Shown: piece after piece, positions 1 to 11,328 of the stretch
Layout of the letters: each line of letters starts with the position of its first letter
Position numbering within the stretch: position 1 is the first letter of the stretch
From: Collodictyon triciliatum
Taxonomy: Eukaryota; CRuMs
Length of the DNA stretch: 43,257 nt
Direction: 5' to 3'
Assembly: GCA_043381765.1 (NCBI GenBank)
Contig: JBHJMP010000592.1
Span: 1 to 43,257, forward strand
Translations under genes and position numbers: made by a program
The notes under the pieces: model-generated
Databases searched by the model: none
What the model saw: the letters and a program-made list of their open reading frames with translations, nothing else
What the model was told of the DNA's origin: nothing

Positions 1-65
1 GGTCAGTACTAGATATTTAATTTTTCTTCTTTTCTTCTCTCTTTTTTTTTTTTTTTTTTTGCCAG

Positions 66-717
66 TATCTCACAGATTTCATTCCATCCTGCAATAGTTT
101 TTGAAGAAGAGGAGGACCCAAACACAAAGTCGTTCTTCTCTGAAATCATCTCGTCTATTTCGGACGTGAAGTTTAGCCGTGACGGCCGCTACATCCTGTC
201 ACGAGACTACATGACTCTCAAAATATGGGACGTCAATATGGAATCACGGCCTGTCAAGACCATCCAGATTCATGAAAATCTTCGCAGCAAACTCGGCGAT
301 TTGTACGAGAATGACTTCATATTCGACAAATTCGAGTGCAGCTTCAGCGGTGATGGAAAGTATGCTCGTGCAATCAGTCTAATCCTCCTTTCGCAATTAA
401 TGTCTAATCCGGTGCCTAACAACAATTTTTAACTCAGCTACGTCGTGACGGGCTCATACCACAATCTGTTCCATATTTACGACCGGTCGGGTAAGAGCGA
501 CTGCTGCATCGAGGCCTCCAAGGTTCCTCCCAAAAAGAAGGCAGCAAAGTCTAAGATCAGCCTCGGGCGCTCCAAGAAAGACGTGAAGGCCCGTGACGAG
601 GTGATTAGTGCCGACCAGATGGATTTCAACAAGAAGGCCTTGCACCTTAGCTGGCATCCAACCCAAAACATTGTGGTCGTTGCTGTCTTGAATCACTTAT
701 ATCTGTACAGTGCTTAA
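66..717 (+). CDS. PPP2R2: PP2A regulatory subunit B (B55 family), 3' part only
   Basis: This is the C-terminal part of the WD40-repeat B55 subunit, which targets the PP2A scaffold/catalytic core to substrates in cytosol and nucleus. Exons are 66-359 and 438-717, with the intron at 360-437; earlier exons lie outside the window. Visible family signatures are [38 protein letters not shown], then across the intron [10 protein letters not shown] and, near the end, [14 protein letters not shown], ending LYLYSA before TAA. The lysine-rich stretch at about 535-590 is the variable insertion known in this family. Oddity: the HP motif near 85-90 is followed almost directly by the FEEEEDP stretch, whereas B55 proteins normally have about 20 more residues of a blade between them. 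A skipped exon, a lineage deletion, or a different upstream splice site could explain this. Identity is very secure; the 5' acceptor (65 or 75) is less so. Confidence 0.93.
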
Positions 718-1383
718 TAACCCAGTAGCCGCGTAATTAGATCAGAATCATCCTTATCCGATCTCTTCTTCCCAATCGTTGTGGACTGAGATGGACACCC
801 TCGCACTTTAGTGAAAATATCGGCCACATTGAAGACATCCGCCAAAGAAACCCCTCTTTGTTCTATTGTGATTATTTTCCCCCTCGATTATAAGCAGGGA
901 AAATGAATTGTTACTCTTTTTTTTTTCTTAGCTTCGGGCGTGTCCCAATTATTTTTTTCTTCACATTATGCGTGCAAACAACCCGACGCCCGAATAAACT
1001 TGAGATTGTTTTAACTTAGTATATGCTTCGGCAGGCCGCTTGTCTCTCCGCCAGCGTATGTTCCCCTTCAAACCCTATGTACTCTTAATTTCTGTCACAA
1101 TCGAACCATCCTAATACGAGTGGGCGTCATCAGAGCGCTGAGAAATCTCAACATCTGATTCCTAGTTTTCAGTCTCTCGTCCGCATCCATGTTCCTTGTT
1201 TTTGTTTTTTGATTTTTGATTTTTGATTTTTTGTCTTTTTGTTATTTGTTTTTTTTGTTTTTTTGTTTTATTTACTGTGGTGTGGACAGAATCTTCTTAT
1301 CACATGTGAATCAATTCGTTTTCTGAGCAGTCTTCGCCATGGCGCTGTGCGGCTCTGAAAATGAAATTCAAACCTGAACTCAG
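718..1383. other. Intergenic, 3' flank of PP2A B subunit
   Basis: No credible coding exon is visible. A T-rich stretch at about 1196-1275, containing repeated TTTTTGATTTTTGAT-type units, is the only marked feature. It could be downstream/terminator sequence of the PP2A gene or upstream sequence of the next locus. Confidence 0.5.
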
Positions 1384-2089
1384 AGTCAGATTCCATCTGC
1401 CTCGAACCAATACGCCGCAGGATTCTACACAAATGCGCGGCACCCAGCCTTGCCCATCACTCAGACAGCCTTGCACCTCGATGACATCAGTCAATCCCTC
1501 CAGACCCCAAACCTCGATGCCAGCAAATACTTGATGATGGGTATCATGAATACGAAAACCGTGGAGTATGACCTCCACATGACCTTGTATCATAAGATTA
1601 CCGCTGTGAGATACCCGATTGTGGCAAGGATAATGAAAACGGAGATGTATCAAATGTTGGGTATGTCTTTAAGTCTATTGTCGTTGGTGATGTCGCTCGT
1701 TGTCTCTACAGGAATTTACGATGGCGAGACACTTGTGTACATGGGAGTTTTTTTATTGGGATTTGTAGCAGCTTCTTCACAAGCTTCCAAATTGTCATGC
1801 TGTCCAACTCTATCATGCTGCGGCACATGGCCCGGTCATTCGACTTTTGGTACTTTCAGTTTCTCATTTTGAAGGTGTTTGTGACCTCTGGAATTCTTTG
1901 CAACTGGGACATCCTGGAACGAGATTTGGGTGCCCCTATACCAGCTTTTTGCAATTCCACTCATTTGTGACTCTCACTTTATTATCATTTTTCAATGGAT
2001 AAAAAAAAAGGCGACAGAACTTTGTCCTTCGAAACAATGCTGTCCACATCCCCTCTTCTACGTGTATTTTATCCTCTGCCAGCTGTAGG
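1384..2089 (+). pseudogene. Frame-disrupted multi-pass membrane protein remnant (unrecognised family)
   Basis: I do not recognise the family. From about 1384 the reading frame gives a polar, ectodomain-like segment, then two hydrophobic helices (about 1661-1715, rich in L/S/M/V, and 1730-1790). Around the T7 run at 1748-1754 the membrane-like reading moves to another frame, which carries SFDFWYFQFLILKVF at about 1837-1881. A third hydrophobic segment (LYQLFAIPLIC, about 1936-1968) is back in the first frame and runs to TAG at 2089. One base missing from the T7 run would join the second helix smoothly. At least two frame changes are needed overall, so this is either a decayed gene or a stretch with sequence errors. 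Positions 1661-1711 could also be read as a 51-nt GT-AG intron, but reading through it keeps the frame and supplies a helix. Confidence is low to moderate. Confidence 0.35.
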
Positions 2090-2768
2090 GATTGCCGAAA
2101 ATATTCAATTCGGAAGCCCTTTTATGCCAAGAACACCGGAGGCAGCCCTCCATATTCACCGAGAAGGTTAACAAAAAAAAATAATGTATGTGATAGTAAT
2201 TACCATCCCCTCCTGCCTCCATCCCCCATCATGCTGTTCTCCGGCAAGTGGACTGGTAGCGCTCGGCTACTGGGCAACAAGCTTATTCGGTTCTGCTGGC
2301 TTCATTACTCCTTTGAAATCGTCTGCCAGTCGTCATTTTCCCACCCCGAAGGCCACTTACCACGAGTCCAACGCCGGGCTCTTAAATCCTTCCAAAGTAT
2401 GAAGAACACGGCGCTGGTGGTTCCGAAACAAAGCGAAGCGAAAACAAGCAAAAGCGAAGCGAAAACAAGCCTAAACAAAACAGAACAAAATGTTATGGCA
2501 AAACAAAAACGATTACAAAAATTGTAAGTTGGTGTGAAAGAACGAAATAGGAAACAAACGAAACAAAAGAACAAAGGTAGACCCGCGGCGCCGGACGCAA
2601 ACCGAGTGCTGCAACGAACCTTCCAGAACACCAGCCAAGCCAAGCCAAGCCAAGTTGATCGATGGTCAGCCCAGAACTGACTCAAGCAAACCCCATCGAC
2701 CCACAGGCCACGAGTCAAGGGCAGGTCGCGGGCCAAAAGAAGAGCAGAAAGTGCCTGGCGAGCAAACA
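2090..2768. other. Upstream region of the Roco gene with short tandem duplications
   Basis: No supported exon is visible. Positions 2425-2470 hold two near-identical copies of a 21-22 bp unit (AAGCGAAGCGAAAACAAGC). Positions 2634-2654 hold about four copies of AAGCC just before the likely transcription start region. Long open stretches here have no family features and biased composition. Confidence 0.45.
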
Positions 2769-5700
2769 ATGCAGCGCGCCTCGTCGAATCCGCTGCAGCC
2801 ACGGACAGAGTTCAGTCCCGCAGGAAGCATTTCAGCCGCTACCTTTCTGATGCTGGCGGATCACTTTGCCACAAGAATCCCCGACGTTGTATGGTCGATC
2901 CGCGGGTTGGTTCGCCTAGACGTGTTCGGCTCAAAGGTATGTCCCATCGCATTTAAGCTGCCATGTGTGTTGAGCAGCATTCTGGACTCTTCAAACCCTC
3001 CATACTCGGTCGCATAGCCGCATATATCGCACATCAGTATAAGTATCTAATGCTGAATATTGTTTCGCTTCTTCGAATGCCAGTTGACAAAGCTCGAACC
3101 ACACATATCTCAACTTCAAAGGCTGCAAGAATTTCGCCTCAGTGGCAAAGAGGTTCGTTTCATTTCAGCTCATCTGTTCTTTTACAAATTCCCGGTTGTC
3201 AGTGCCCTACTCCACCATCGAACATGGCCGACTTCTAGTGAGGCGGTGTAATATTCGTTTAAAAGAACCCAAAACAATATTTTGCTACCCATGAATGGTC
3301 ATACAGATCACAGATATACCTGAAAGCATGACCATTCTCACTCTTCTACACCAGTTGCGATTTGTAGAAAATCAAGTAATTCATTTACCTTTCCTCTACT
3401 TTTTCAGGCATGTGCTGTTTTTGATTTACTATACCAATACGACATTAAGAAAGCGTAATAATAATAGTAATAATAATATGATTAGATATCACACTTCCCA
3501 TTCTCCTTCGGTGTCTTTTCATTACTAACTTCATTACAGATCAGCAACAACTCGGTGAGATTTCCTAACATTACCACATCTAAAGAGAATAACATTTAAA
3601 AACGAAAATTTCGAATGCAGCTGTCTGTATTTCCTTCTTCCATTTTTGAGCTTACTTCTTTGAAGGAACTACGTATGAATGGAAATATGGTAAGGAAACC
3701 GTACCCGAGAATGATTGAGAGTATATTGCTGGAGTGAAATTCACCATGTCAACTGTGTCACATTCCAAAATATATGTCAGGGTGGTAAAATTAACATCCA
3801 TCACATCACTATGGTGCTCCACCTCGGTCGGCTTCGTGTGTTCAAGATCCCTGATTTGCACCCTGACATATCCAGGCTGATTAACTTACTTACTCTGTCT
3901 GTTGAGTGGAACAAGGTTTATCTAGCAACCCTTATCTCCTTGATATATCCACTGAAGTATTGTTTCTTTATGTATTTTAACTTTTGTTTTCCAATCACGT
4001 TATTACATTTCATGTACTTTAGATTGTTGTGTTACCAGATTCTATAAAGTATCTCACCAATTTGGCCGTGTTGGCTGTCCAAAAAAATTATGTGAGACTC
4101 TGAAATCTTGATAGTTTTATGTTTATATGTTTATTAAAAAATTTTAGCCCACAATTGTGAAGCTGTAAATAAAATTTTTTTATTAGATCGAGTTCCTCCC
4201 AGATAGTATATCCCACCTTACAAATCTGCAAAAGCTAGAGCTATGGCAAAACAGGGTAACCCATTTCATCCAAATCATGTTATGAGATTTTGATTCATGT
4301 GACGTTAAATTTTAACTTTATGTATGCTAACTTTGATAACCATCTCGATATTTTGTAAAGTTGAGTCTGCTGCCAGAGAATTTCGGGAATCTAAAAAACC
4401 TGCGGCACCTCGAATTGTGGTATAATCATGTAATGTAGTTGCATCACTTTTCCGTTAATTACCTTCCAAAAATGATTTTTATACACTCTTTGTATTCACT
4501 GGCCATCGTCATATACTCAAACAAATGTAATATCTGCACTTCACAATCTGCAGTTTTCGTATTTGCCGGGCTCTTTCTCCAGACTCACTAAATTAGAAAG
4601 CATATGGCTCTTCCAAAACAAGGTTGTACCCAATTTTTGCCATGAATAGTCTTATCTGATCAATGAGTCAAAAAAATTATCTATTATAACCGATTCAATT
4701 TTAAGTTTTCTGCACTCCCGGATGTTTTAAAGTATATGCCTCGCATCCGCGTATTGTCCCTGGATAAAAACATGGTTGAAATTATCAAAATTCATGTGAA
4801 TACAAAAGTGCATTAAAAGTGTTGATTCGATTATTTTTCTTTCAATTTCAAATAGATTACGTTTCTGTCCGATGTTCTGTTCCAAATGACGCAACTTCAA
4901 CACCTACGCATACAAGAGAACGCGGTAATTTAGCGAGATTTCCTGGCACTACTCATCCACTTCCCTTCGCATATGCCCAAAATGCATGTGAGAATATCTC
5001 AAAGCAAACACTCCATATTGTACTATTTCTAATTCTTGCCGTTACATCCATTCAGCTCAGCAGTATATCCAGCAATATATCAAAACTCCTACGTCTTCAT
5101 GAGTTAAATATAGGCGAGAATAAGGTGGTGTATTTTTTTGGAATTGTAGGTTTTCTTCTACTATCTTTAACCATTATCTTCATAATATTTTTTATTCACA
5201 GTTATCAGACCTTCCCGCTGAGATGAGTCATTTAGAAAACCTCAACAAATTACACCTCCACAGAAACAAAGTATGCCATAAAATTGGCTGTTTAATATAC
5301 ATATATCATTTCTAACATCCTTATCAGTGTATGCTTTTTCATCTTGTATCAATTTTAAATATAGCTTTCAGAGATACCCTCCTGTATTTGGTGTTTGTCT
5401 AAGCTACAGTCACTCAATATCGGCGAAAATCGTGTATGTTTTGGATTAAAAAGCGCATGGATTAAGTTCAAATCATACTCCTTTATTTTTTTTAAAAAAG
5501 TGTAACGTTAAATTATTACATTTACACTACAGGTGTCAGCTATCCCAGATGAGCTCAGTGCACTCACCGACTTGACAAAAATTGATCTGAATCAAAACGA
5601 TGTATTTTTGCTCTCACATCATCCCGCGAACTTGACATTAGATCATAAAAATAGTGCGCAAGTAAGAAATTCATAGAACATATACATATATAAATAGCTT

Positions 5701-8700
5701 TCAGACCTACCTTGCGGATTTGGCTGCCTGCGCGAACTATCAGAGTTGCTTTTGCATGGAAACCAGGTAAATATTGCACGGATGGTAGAATTACATCTGA
5801 AATACATAATTGCTAATGACGACAAAGAAAAGGAATTAATTAGCAATACCAAACGACATAGTATATTAATATTAAGCCAAACTAATTGCACGGGTCAACA
5901 ATAGCTCGATAATAGGACTAAATTTTATTGTCACTTAACCGCTCATTTCTTTTTTAAAAAAACAACATATTAAATATATATTTGTGTAATGATCTATACA
6001 ACAACCCTAGTTAACCCATGTCCCTGAAAGCCTCAGTGTGCTCACTAATTTGAGTTGCCTGTCTTTAAATGACCAAAAGGTTCCTCCAAATTTTATCTTT
6101 ATACTTGCATGAACATCAATGCACATCAAATATCTTTGGCTCCTTGATTGGAATTTTTGAGAATTGACATAATGTTTATGTATAAATATTCGACACACCT
6201 TGTCTTAAAATAGATAGAAGATTTGCCTGAGTGGATATCAAAACTAGCGAAATTAATGGAACTTGATATCAGCAAAACTCTTGTAATCATATATCCTTAC
6301 GTTGTTGATGTTGTTGATCATGTGCTAGAAATTTTATTAAAAATGCATCTAATCGACATAAATCAGATTGAGACAGCAGTCGCTGGCATCACATCCCTGC
6401 CATGCTATGAGAAGAGTCTTGATCTTACTCTTTTAGACTTGACTGAGCCCACAGCTGTGTATTTTAACGGATATGGAATCCAACGGTTCCAAGATATCAA
6501 AGGAAATCTTGATTTGTACAGGATGATAGATTTGTCTGGAAATAGGGTTTTCATCAAATTTTGTATTCTAATCGGTTGAAAAATGAGCTCCTAGCCTAGT
6601 TTGAACCATATCTTTTCGGTGTTTAACTTTCATATGTAGAGCGTGATGAATATATCTGGATGATGAATAATTTTTCTTTTTCAAAAAAAAAAAGCTTTCA
6701 AGCCTCCCTGAAACCTTCAGCTCTCTTACCAATCTCCAATGCCTCTTCTTGGGTTCTCTATCCGGAGGGAACAAGGTGTGCAACAAGTTCTAGATGAGAT
6801 GCCCTAAGTGTATTGCTGAGCACTTTTCTTTCTAATTCATTCAATTTTCCGTTCCTCGGTTATTCTTTTATATTCTACTTTTTGTCTTCAAATTTCGTAA
6901 AATATTGTTGAAAGTCGCTTTCGTTACTAATGCCCATTAACTATTCAAAATCAGTTTTCTGAGGTTCCCTCTGTTTTAAGCTACATGACTCATCTGAAGT
7001 CACTCCGACTAGACCGAAATCCGGTTAGTGTTAACTTGTTTCGTTCATATTTTTAAAAGTAGCGTGTTTATTTCCCCTGCATCTTTTTCGATATCTTTTC
7101 ACAACAGATTTACATGATTCCCCACTGGATCACACTTCTGTCCTTGCTTTATGATTTGTCAGTAGACCAAACTAAGGTAATCAAATTGGCGTCGATGTTG
7201 GGAGACTTTACTTTTCCTTTTACTTTTTCTTTTCTCTTTCTCTTTCTCTTTCTCTTTCTCTTTCTCTTTCTCTTTCTCTTTCTCTTTCTCTTTCTCTTTC
7301 TCTTTCTCTTTCTCTTTCTCTTTCTCTTTCTCTTTCCCTTTCTCTTTCTTTCTCTTTCCCTTTCCCTTTCCCTTTCCCTTTCCCTTTCCAATGATAAGTT
7401 TTAATAATAGGTAACGACCGCACCGATTGGTTTGAGAAAGTTGAAGTGCTTTGAACACTCTACAACACTGCAATCTTTAAATATGGTCCAGCCAAGAGTC
7501 GGATACGAAATGAAAAAAGGGCACACATTTATTGATAGCGTCCTTGGTGATTACGAAAATCTAGAGGAATTATACCTAAACGAAAACAAAGTTTGTTCAA
7601 GCTTTACACCTCTTCAAAAACTCCTTGATAATTTAAGTGGAAAGAGGTGTCAAGATTAACTGCTTATCTAACCTCCAGATCGTTTTACCAATAGATTGAA
7701 TCAATCCCCGAAGCTCTGGGGAAGTTCCGGGATCTTTCGATTCTCGATATATCTCACAATAATGTACGTAGATTTGTAGTTCCAAGATTACATATTTATA
7801 TAGATATTACGTGACAGCTTGCATTTCGGTTTTAATAATGAGTGATTTTGAAAAAAAAAAATTATTTCTAGATTACTAATCTTCCAGAGTGGATTGGAAT
7901 CTTAAAGAATCTGAAGGAACTAAATTTTTCTTTCAATCAAGTAAAAATGGGTTAATTTATTGGTACTACATCATCATAAATAAATTTTTTTAAAAAAAAA
8001 AGGCACAGCGCAAGACATGCATCATCATTTCCTGACCTTTTTAATATAAAATATAGGTTAGAAAAATCCCTGTTTCAGTGGCTAGTCTCCTATGCCTGGA
8101 GGTTTTGAAATACGAAAGAAATCCAATAGAGTATCCACCACAAAACATTTTGTCTCAAGGAACTGGCAAAGTAGTGGAGTTTATGAAATCTGAAATCCAA
8201 GGTACGGAATATTGGTCTCGAACACGAATCATTGTGATTGGACCCCAAGGATGCGGGAAATCTACTTTAGTTCGGTCATTAAGTCAAACAGGCAAATTCC
8301 AGAGCACATGTGACGAGGAGCAAAGTCCTGTCAACAATGGCATAGATATCCAAACAGTCAATTTTTTAGTTCCTGGATTTGAGACACCTGTTCTTGTTTC
8401 ATTTTGGGACTGTAAGGAGCCTGAATTTCAGGTTGCTCATCCATTTTTCTTTTCCAAAAAGGCACTATTTCTTTTAGTGTGGGACTCAACGTTAGGTTTA
8501 TCGAGCAGTCACTTGAAAGAATGGATATCATTGGTTGCATCAGTAGCCCCAAAAGCCGAGATTATAATTGTAGGAACAAAAACGGATAAACTTGAAATGC
8601 CTGACCAAACCTCTGTTACTCTGGTGGCCAATGTTAGGGGATTATTGATTCCGTTCAGAAGTAATATCCAATTTATTGATTGTGTTCTGGTGAGTAATTC

Positions 8701-10850
8701 GACGGGGAAAAATATCCCCAAGCTCAACGAACTGATTAGATCAACGCTTTCAAGGTTGATGAAAAGTCACCGCACGGTCCTAAAGTCAACCAACGTGCTT
8801 AGGGCTATATGCGACAGTGTCGGGAAAAATAGAGAAAATTCCAGCATGACCTATACGGAATTCTGTGATGTGTGTGAAAGCTTGTCCCCTACACTGGAGC
8901 CAGATAGAATATTACCATTTCTCAACGATTGTGGTGTTGTTGTGTGGAGTGAAAACGAACGCTTTAGAGATGTAATAGTTTGTCATCCTCAATACCTCTT
9001 CAAAGCTTTTTTGCAAGTATTTAACTCCTCGCGAAGTCGACACTCTTCAGGGGCATACAAGAAAGAAGACATTTGTCGACAGTTTGATGTGAATTTTCCA
9101 GGTTCTTCGGACGCACTATTGGAAGTTTTTCGGAGCTTCAGACTATCGTTTCAAACAAGGAACCAAATATATGAAGTCTTTCCCTTCATACTGCCTCCTC
9201 GGCATCCCCCGCAGTCAATATGGCCCTCGAAACCTCCCGTTCAATGTCGCTCGTACACAGCAAGCCGCATAGATCTGAATATGTTCCCTCCTGGTCTGTT
9301 CAGCTTTATCATGACTGAAATGCAGACAATATGCGAGCCTGGGGTGAGCGAGGAACACAAGAGATATAGCGATTTTTATAGTCAAAACTGTTTTGTTGGC
9401 AAGGTGGTGGCAAATCCGTTCGACCCCGACAGTCACAACTGCATGTGCCTTGTGGAAAGTTTCCCAAACGATTGTAGACTTTATGTCTCCGTTCGAGTCT
9501 TGGATGATAGCCCGTCTTCATTCCACCAGTTAAAGATGATTCTCGAAGTGCTGGAGTCCTGCCTTCAAATATACAGCGGTGTGAGAATCACAAACAAATC
9601 CATTATCTGCCCCACCTGCCATATAATCAATCCTGATATTCACAAGTGCGGTGCCATTGATTGGGACAAGTTAAATGCTAGTCAAGAAAATGCCGCAAAC
9701 AGTAACGAAAGAAAAGACCAGAGGTACCATAGCGATTACTTATGCAACCTGGGGCATTCGGCGACTCTATCCGAGCTCAAGTACGGGTTCAAAATAGAAT
9801 CGAGAGCTTTGTTTATAGACACAGTGCTTCCCACAGAGAATCTATTTATTCCAGAGCTGTTTCTTTTCGAACAAGAAAATACCTTGAGCATGCATAACAA
9901 CACTCTTTACATGCATTTGCTGTGTGACCATCCAAGCCAACCCCACAAGACCAGCCACATGGGCTACCCGGTAAGCGAGGTTGTGCTGCGAAAAGATACC
10001 TTCGCCTCCACTCTAGTGGAGGTTTTGAAACCCCGGGCAGACATTTCCAAGGAAATCCACAGCTTGAATATGGACAATGTGGGCCAAGTTGTGGCATTTA
10101 TTCTCAAGAAAGCTGTGGGGACTTTCCAGGCAAATGGCGATGACCGATTCCGAAAAATTCTCTCCACATTAGACCCCAGTGAAGGTTGGAGGCTGCATCT
10201 GAAAGAGATTCAGTTTCCCAACACACAAGTCAGATATTTGTGCCAAGAATGCACGAGGCGGTTCCATTCGACGCGTGATGTGCCTATTGCACGCCCCAAT
10301 ATAGGAGGCTATATATTTATTAAACAGATTTCTCCATCGTCCTCTGCTGATGATTGGAGTATGTGCTACTCTTTGCTTTGGAAGGATGCTCGGCTGTTAA
10401 CTCTGTACACTAATAAGTCTTTCAAGGAAAACGACAAATTGTCATTGTCAGAGAACTTTAAGGTGAAAAAAAATGTACCCAATTTCTTTCCTTTGAGCCT
10501 TTATTTTTTTTTCTTCTTCTTTCTCAAAGTCGTGCAACTCCACATATATTTATGTTGATTGTTTTATTTTGGTTTGGTTTTTCCTTTTTTTTTGTTATAA
10601 ATGCAAGGTTTCCTTGTGGTCAGCTGGCGATGATTCGTATGGATTGGTTTTGAAGATTGGACAGAAGGAGTACGCCATGAGGGTGATTGATTCTTTATTT
10701 GTATACCCTCATTTTTTTTTCTATTTTCATCATTTATGATGGCCACTTTTTATATTACAAGTTTCTGATTTGCCCGACACGACACAGGTCGAGACGATTC
10801 AAGAATTCCGAACTTGGATTCATCACCTTTCATCTCTGCAACTCAAATGA
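2769..10850 (+). CDS. Roco protein: LRR array - Roc GTPase - COR - PH domain
   Basis: A Roco-family GTPase of about 1556 residues in 29 exons, starting at the first in-frame ATG (2769). Residues 57-709 are leucine-rich repeats. Exon 8057-10462 begins with a last LRR, then holds the Roc domain (P-loop GPQGCGKST near residue 771, TKTD near 882) and COR. The C-terminus is a PH domain (about 1459-1556) spread over exons 8057-10462, 10608-10682 and 10788-10850, with a typical final helix (EFRTWIHHLSSL). There is no kinase domain, so this is not an LRRK-type member. Roco proteins are known as large multidomain GTPases that dimerise through COR and act in signalling; LRRs bind partners and PH domains commonly bind membrane lipids. 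Oddity: the G3/Switch II position reads WDCKE, so the glycine of DxxG is absent, and GTP hydrolysis may be changed. Ligand and pathway cannot be told from sequence. Confidence 0.93.
3084..7940 (+). repeat. Serial array of LRR exons (one repeat per exon, phase 0)
   Basis: Twenty-five consecutive exons each hold LRR sequence. Twenty-two are exactly 69 bp: 3084-3152, 3307-3375, 3486-3554, 3621-3689, 3847-3915, 4023-4091, 4187-4255, 4361-4429, 4554-4622, 4706-4774, 4856-4924, 5056-5124, 5202-5270, 5365-5433, 5533-5601, 5698-5766, 6011-6079, 6214-6282, 6955-7023, 7108-7176, 7695-7763, 7872-7940. The others are 6367-6546 (180 bp), 6695-6775 (81 bp) and 7411-7590 (180 bp). Each starts with a residue pattern like [LIFV][ST]xLP and ends one residue after the LRR asparagine. 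Examples are LSDLPAEMSHLENLNKLHL (5202) and ITNLPEWIGILKNLKELNF (7872). All introns are phase 0 and mostly 66-180 bp, so every exon is symmetrical. Confidence 0.93.
7226..7390. repeat. (TTTCTC)n microsatellite in a Roco-gene intron
   Basis: About 165 bp of near-perfect TTTCTC hexamer, turning into TTTCCC units at its right end, inside the intron 7177-7410. It is pyrimidine-only on the sense strand and sits where a polypyrimidine tract would. The predicted peptides of phenylalanine/leucine or lysine/arginine from this stretch are artefacts. Confidence 0.95.
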
Positions 10851-11328
10851 TGTTTGCAGATTGACACGACCCACGACAGCATGGAAAAAGAAAAGAAAAC
10901 TGCTTTGTGCCCTGTCTGATTGCTGCGCACCGACCCTGAACGACCCGCCACCCTCTCCATCCTCATATATCGCAAATAAACAAAGCCTCCTATCCTCCCG
11001 CCTGCGCCCAATGCCCCAAACCCGCCCTGCCGCATCCTACCGCATGGCATCAGCCGAGCCAACAAAGAGAAGAAGAGAGGAAACGATTGGAGATGCACGC
11101 AAACCCGAAAGAAAAATGAGTGGCAACCAAACCGGCAGCGCGCGCAACGATCCTCCACCCAAAAACGGCGGCTCAGGAGATAACCACAGAAACCCCCCAA
11201 AAACGAAAAACGAAAAACACAAAAACACAAAGAGAGAAGAGAGAGAAAAAGAAAAGGACAGCGAGCCCTAAACAGCGAGTATCCTGCCCACTCCTTCGGA
11301 AGCCTGCGTCACAGCTGAAGGCCGCCGC
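10851..11328. other. Intergenic between Roco and SANBR-like genes
   Basis: About 480 bp with no supported exon. It must hold the Roco 3' UTR/polyadenylation signals and the promoter of the next gene, both on the same strand. The sense strand becomes purine-rich (AGAGAGAAAAAG near 11230-11262) just before the next ATG. Confidence 0.5.

Noticed and set aside
2305-2802. 165-codon minus-strand open frame
   Set aside because: It is driven by short tandem repeats on the opposite strand and overlaps the first Roco exon.
3540-3554. A 15-nt microexon encoding ISNNS
   Set aside because: The full 69-bp repeat exon 3486-3554, with acceptor ATTAG, explains these residues and fits the array.
6283-6366. 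Reading through this 84-bp intron as coding, since it has no stop
   Set aside because: The donor and acceptor match those of all other repeat exons, and the following 180-bp exon has a same-length homologue at 7411-7590, which fixes the boundary.
10687-11271. A 194-codon open frame overlapping the end of the Roco gene
   Set aside because: Its first part overlaps the final PH exon in another frame; the remainder has biased, low-complexity composition. The in-phase exon 10788-10850 ends properly with a PH helix and TGA.
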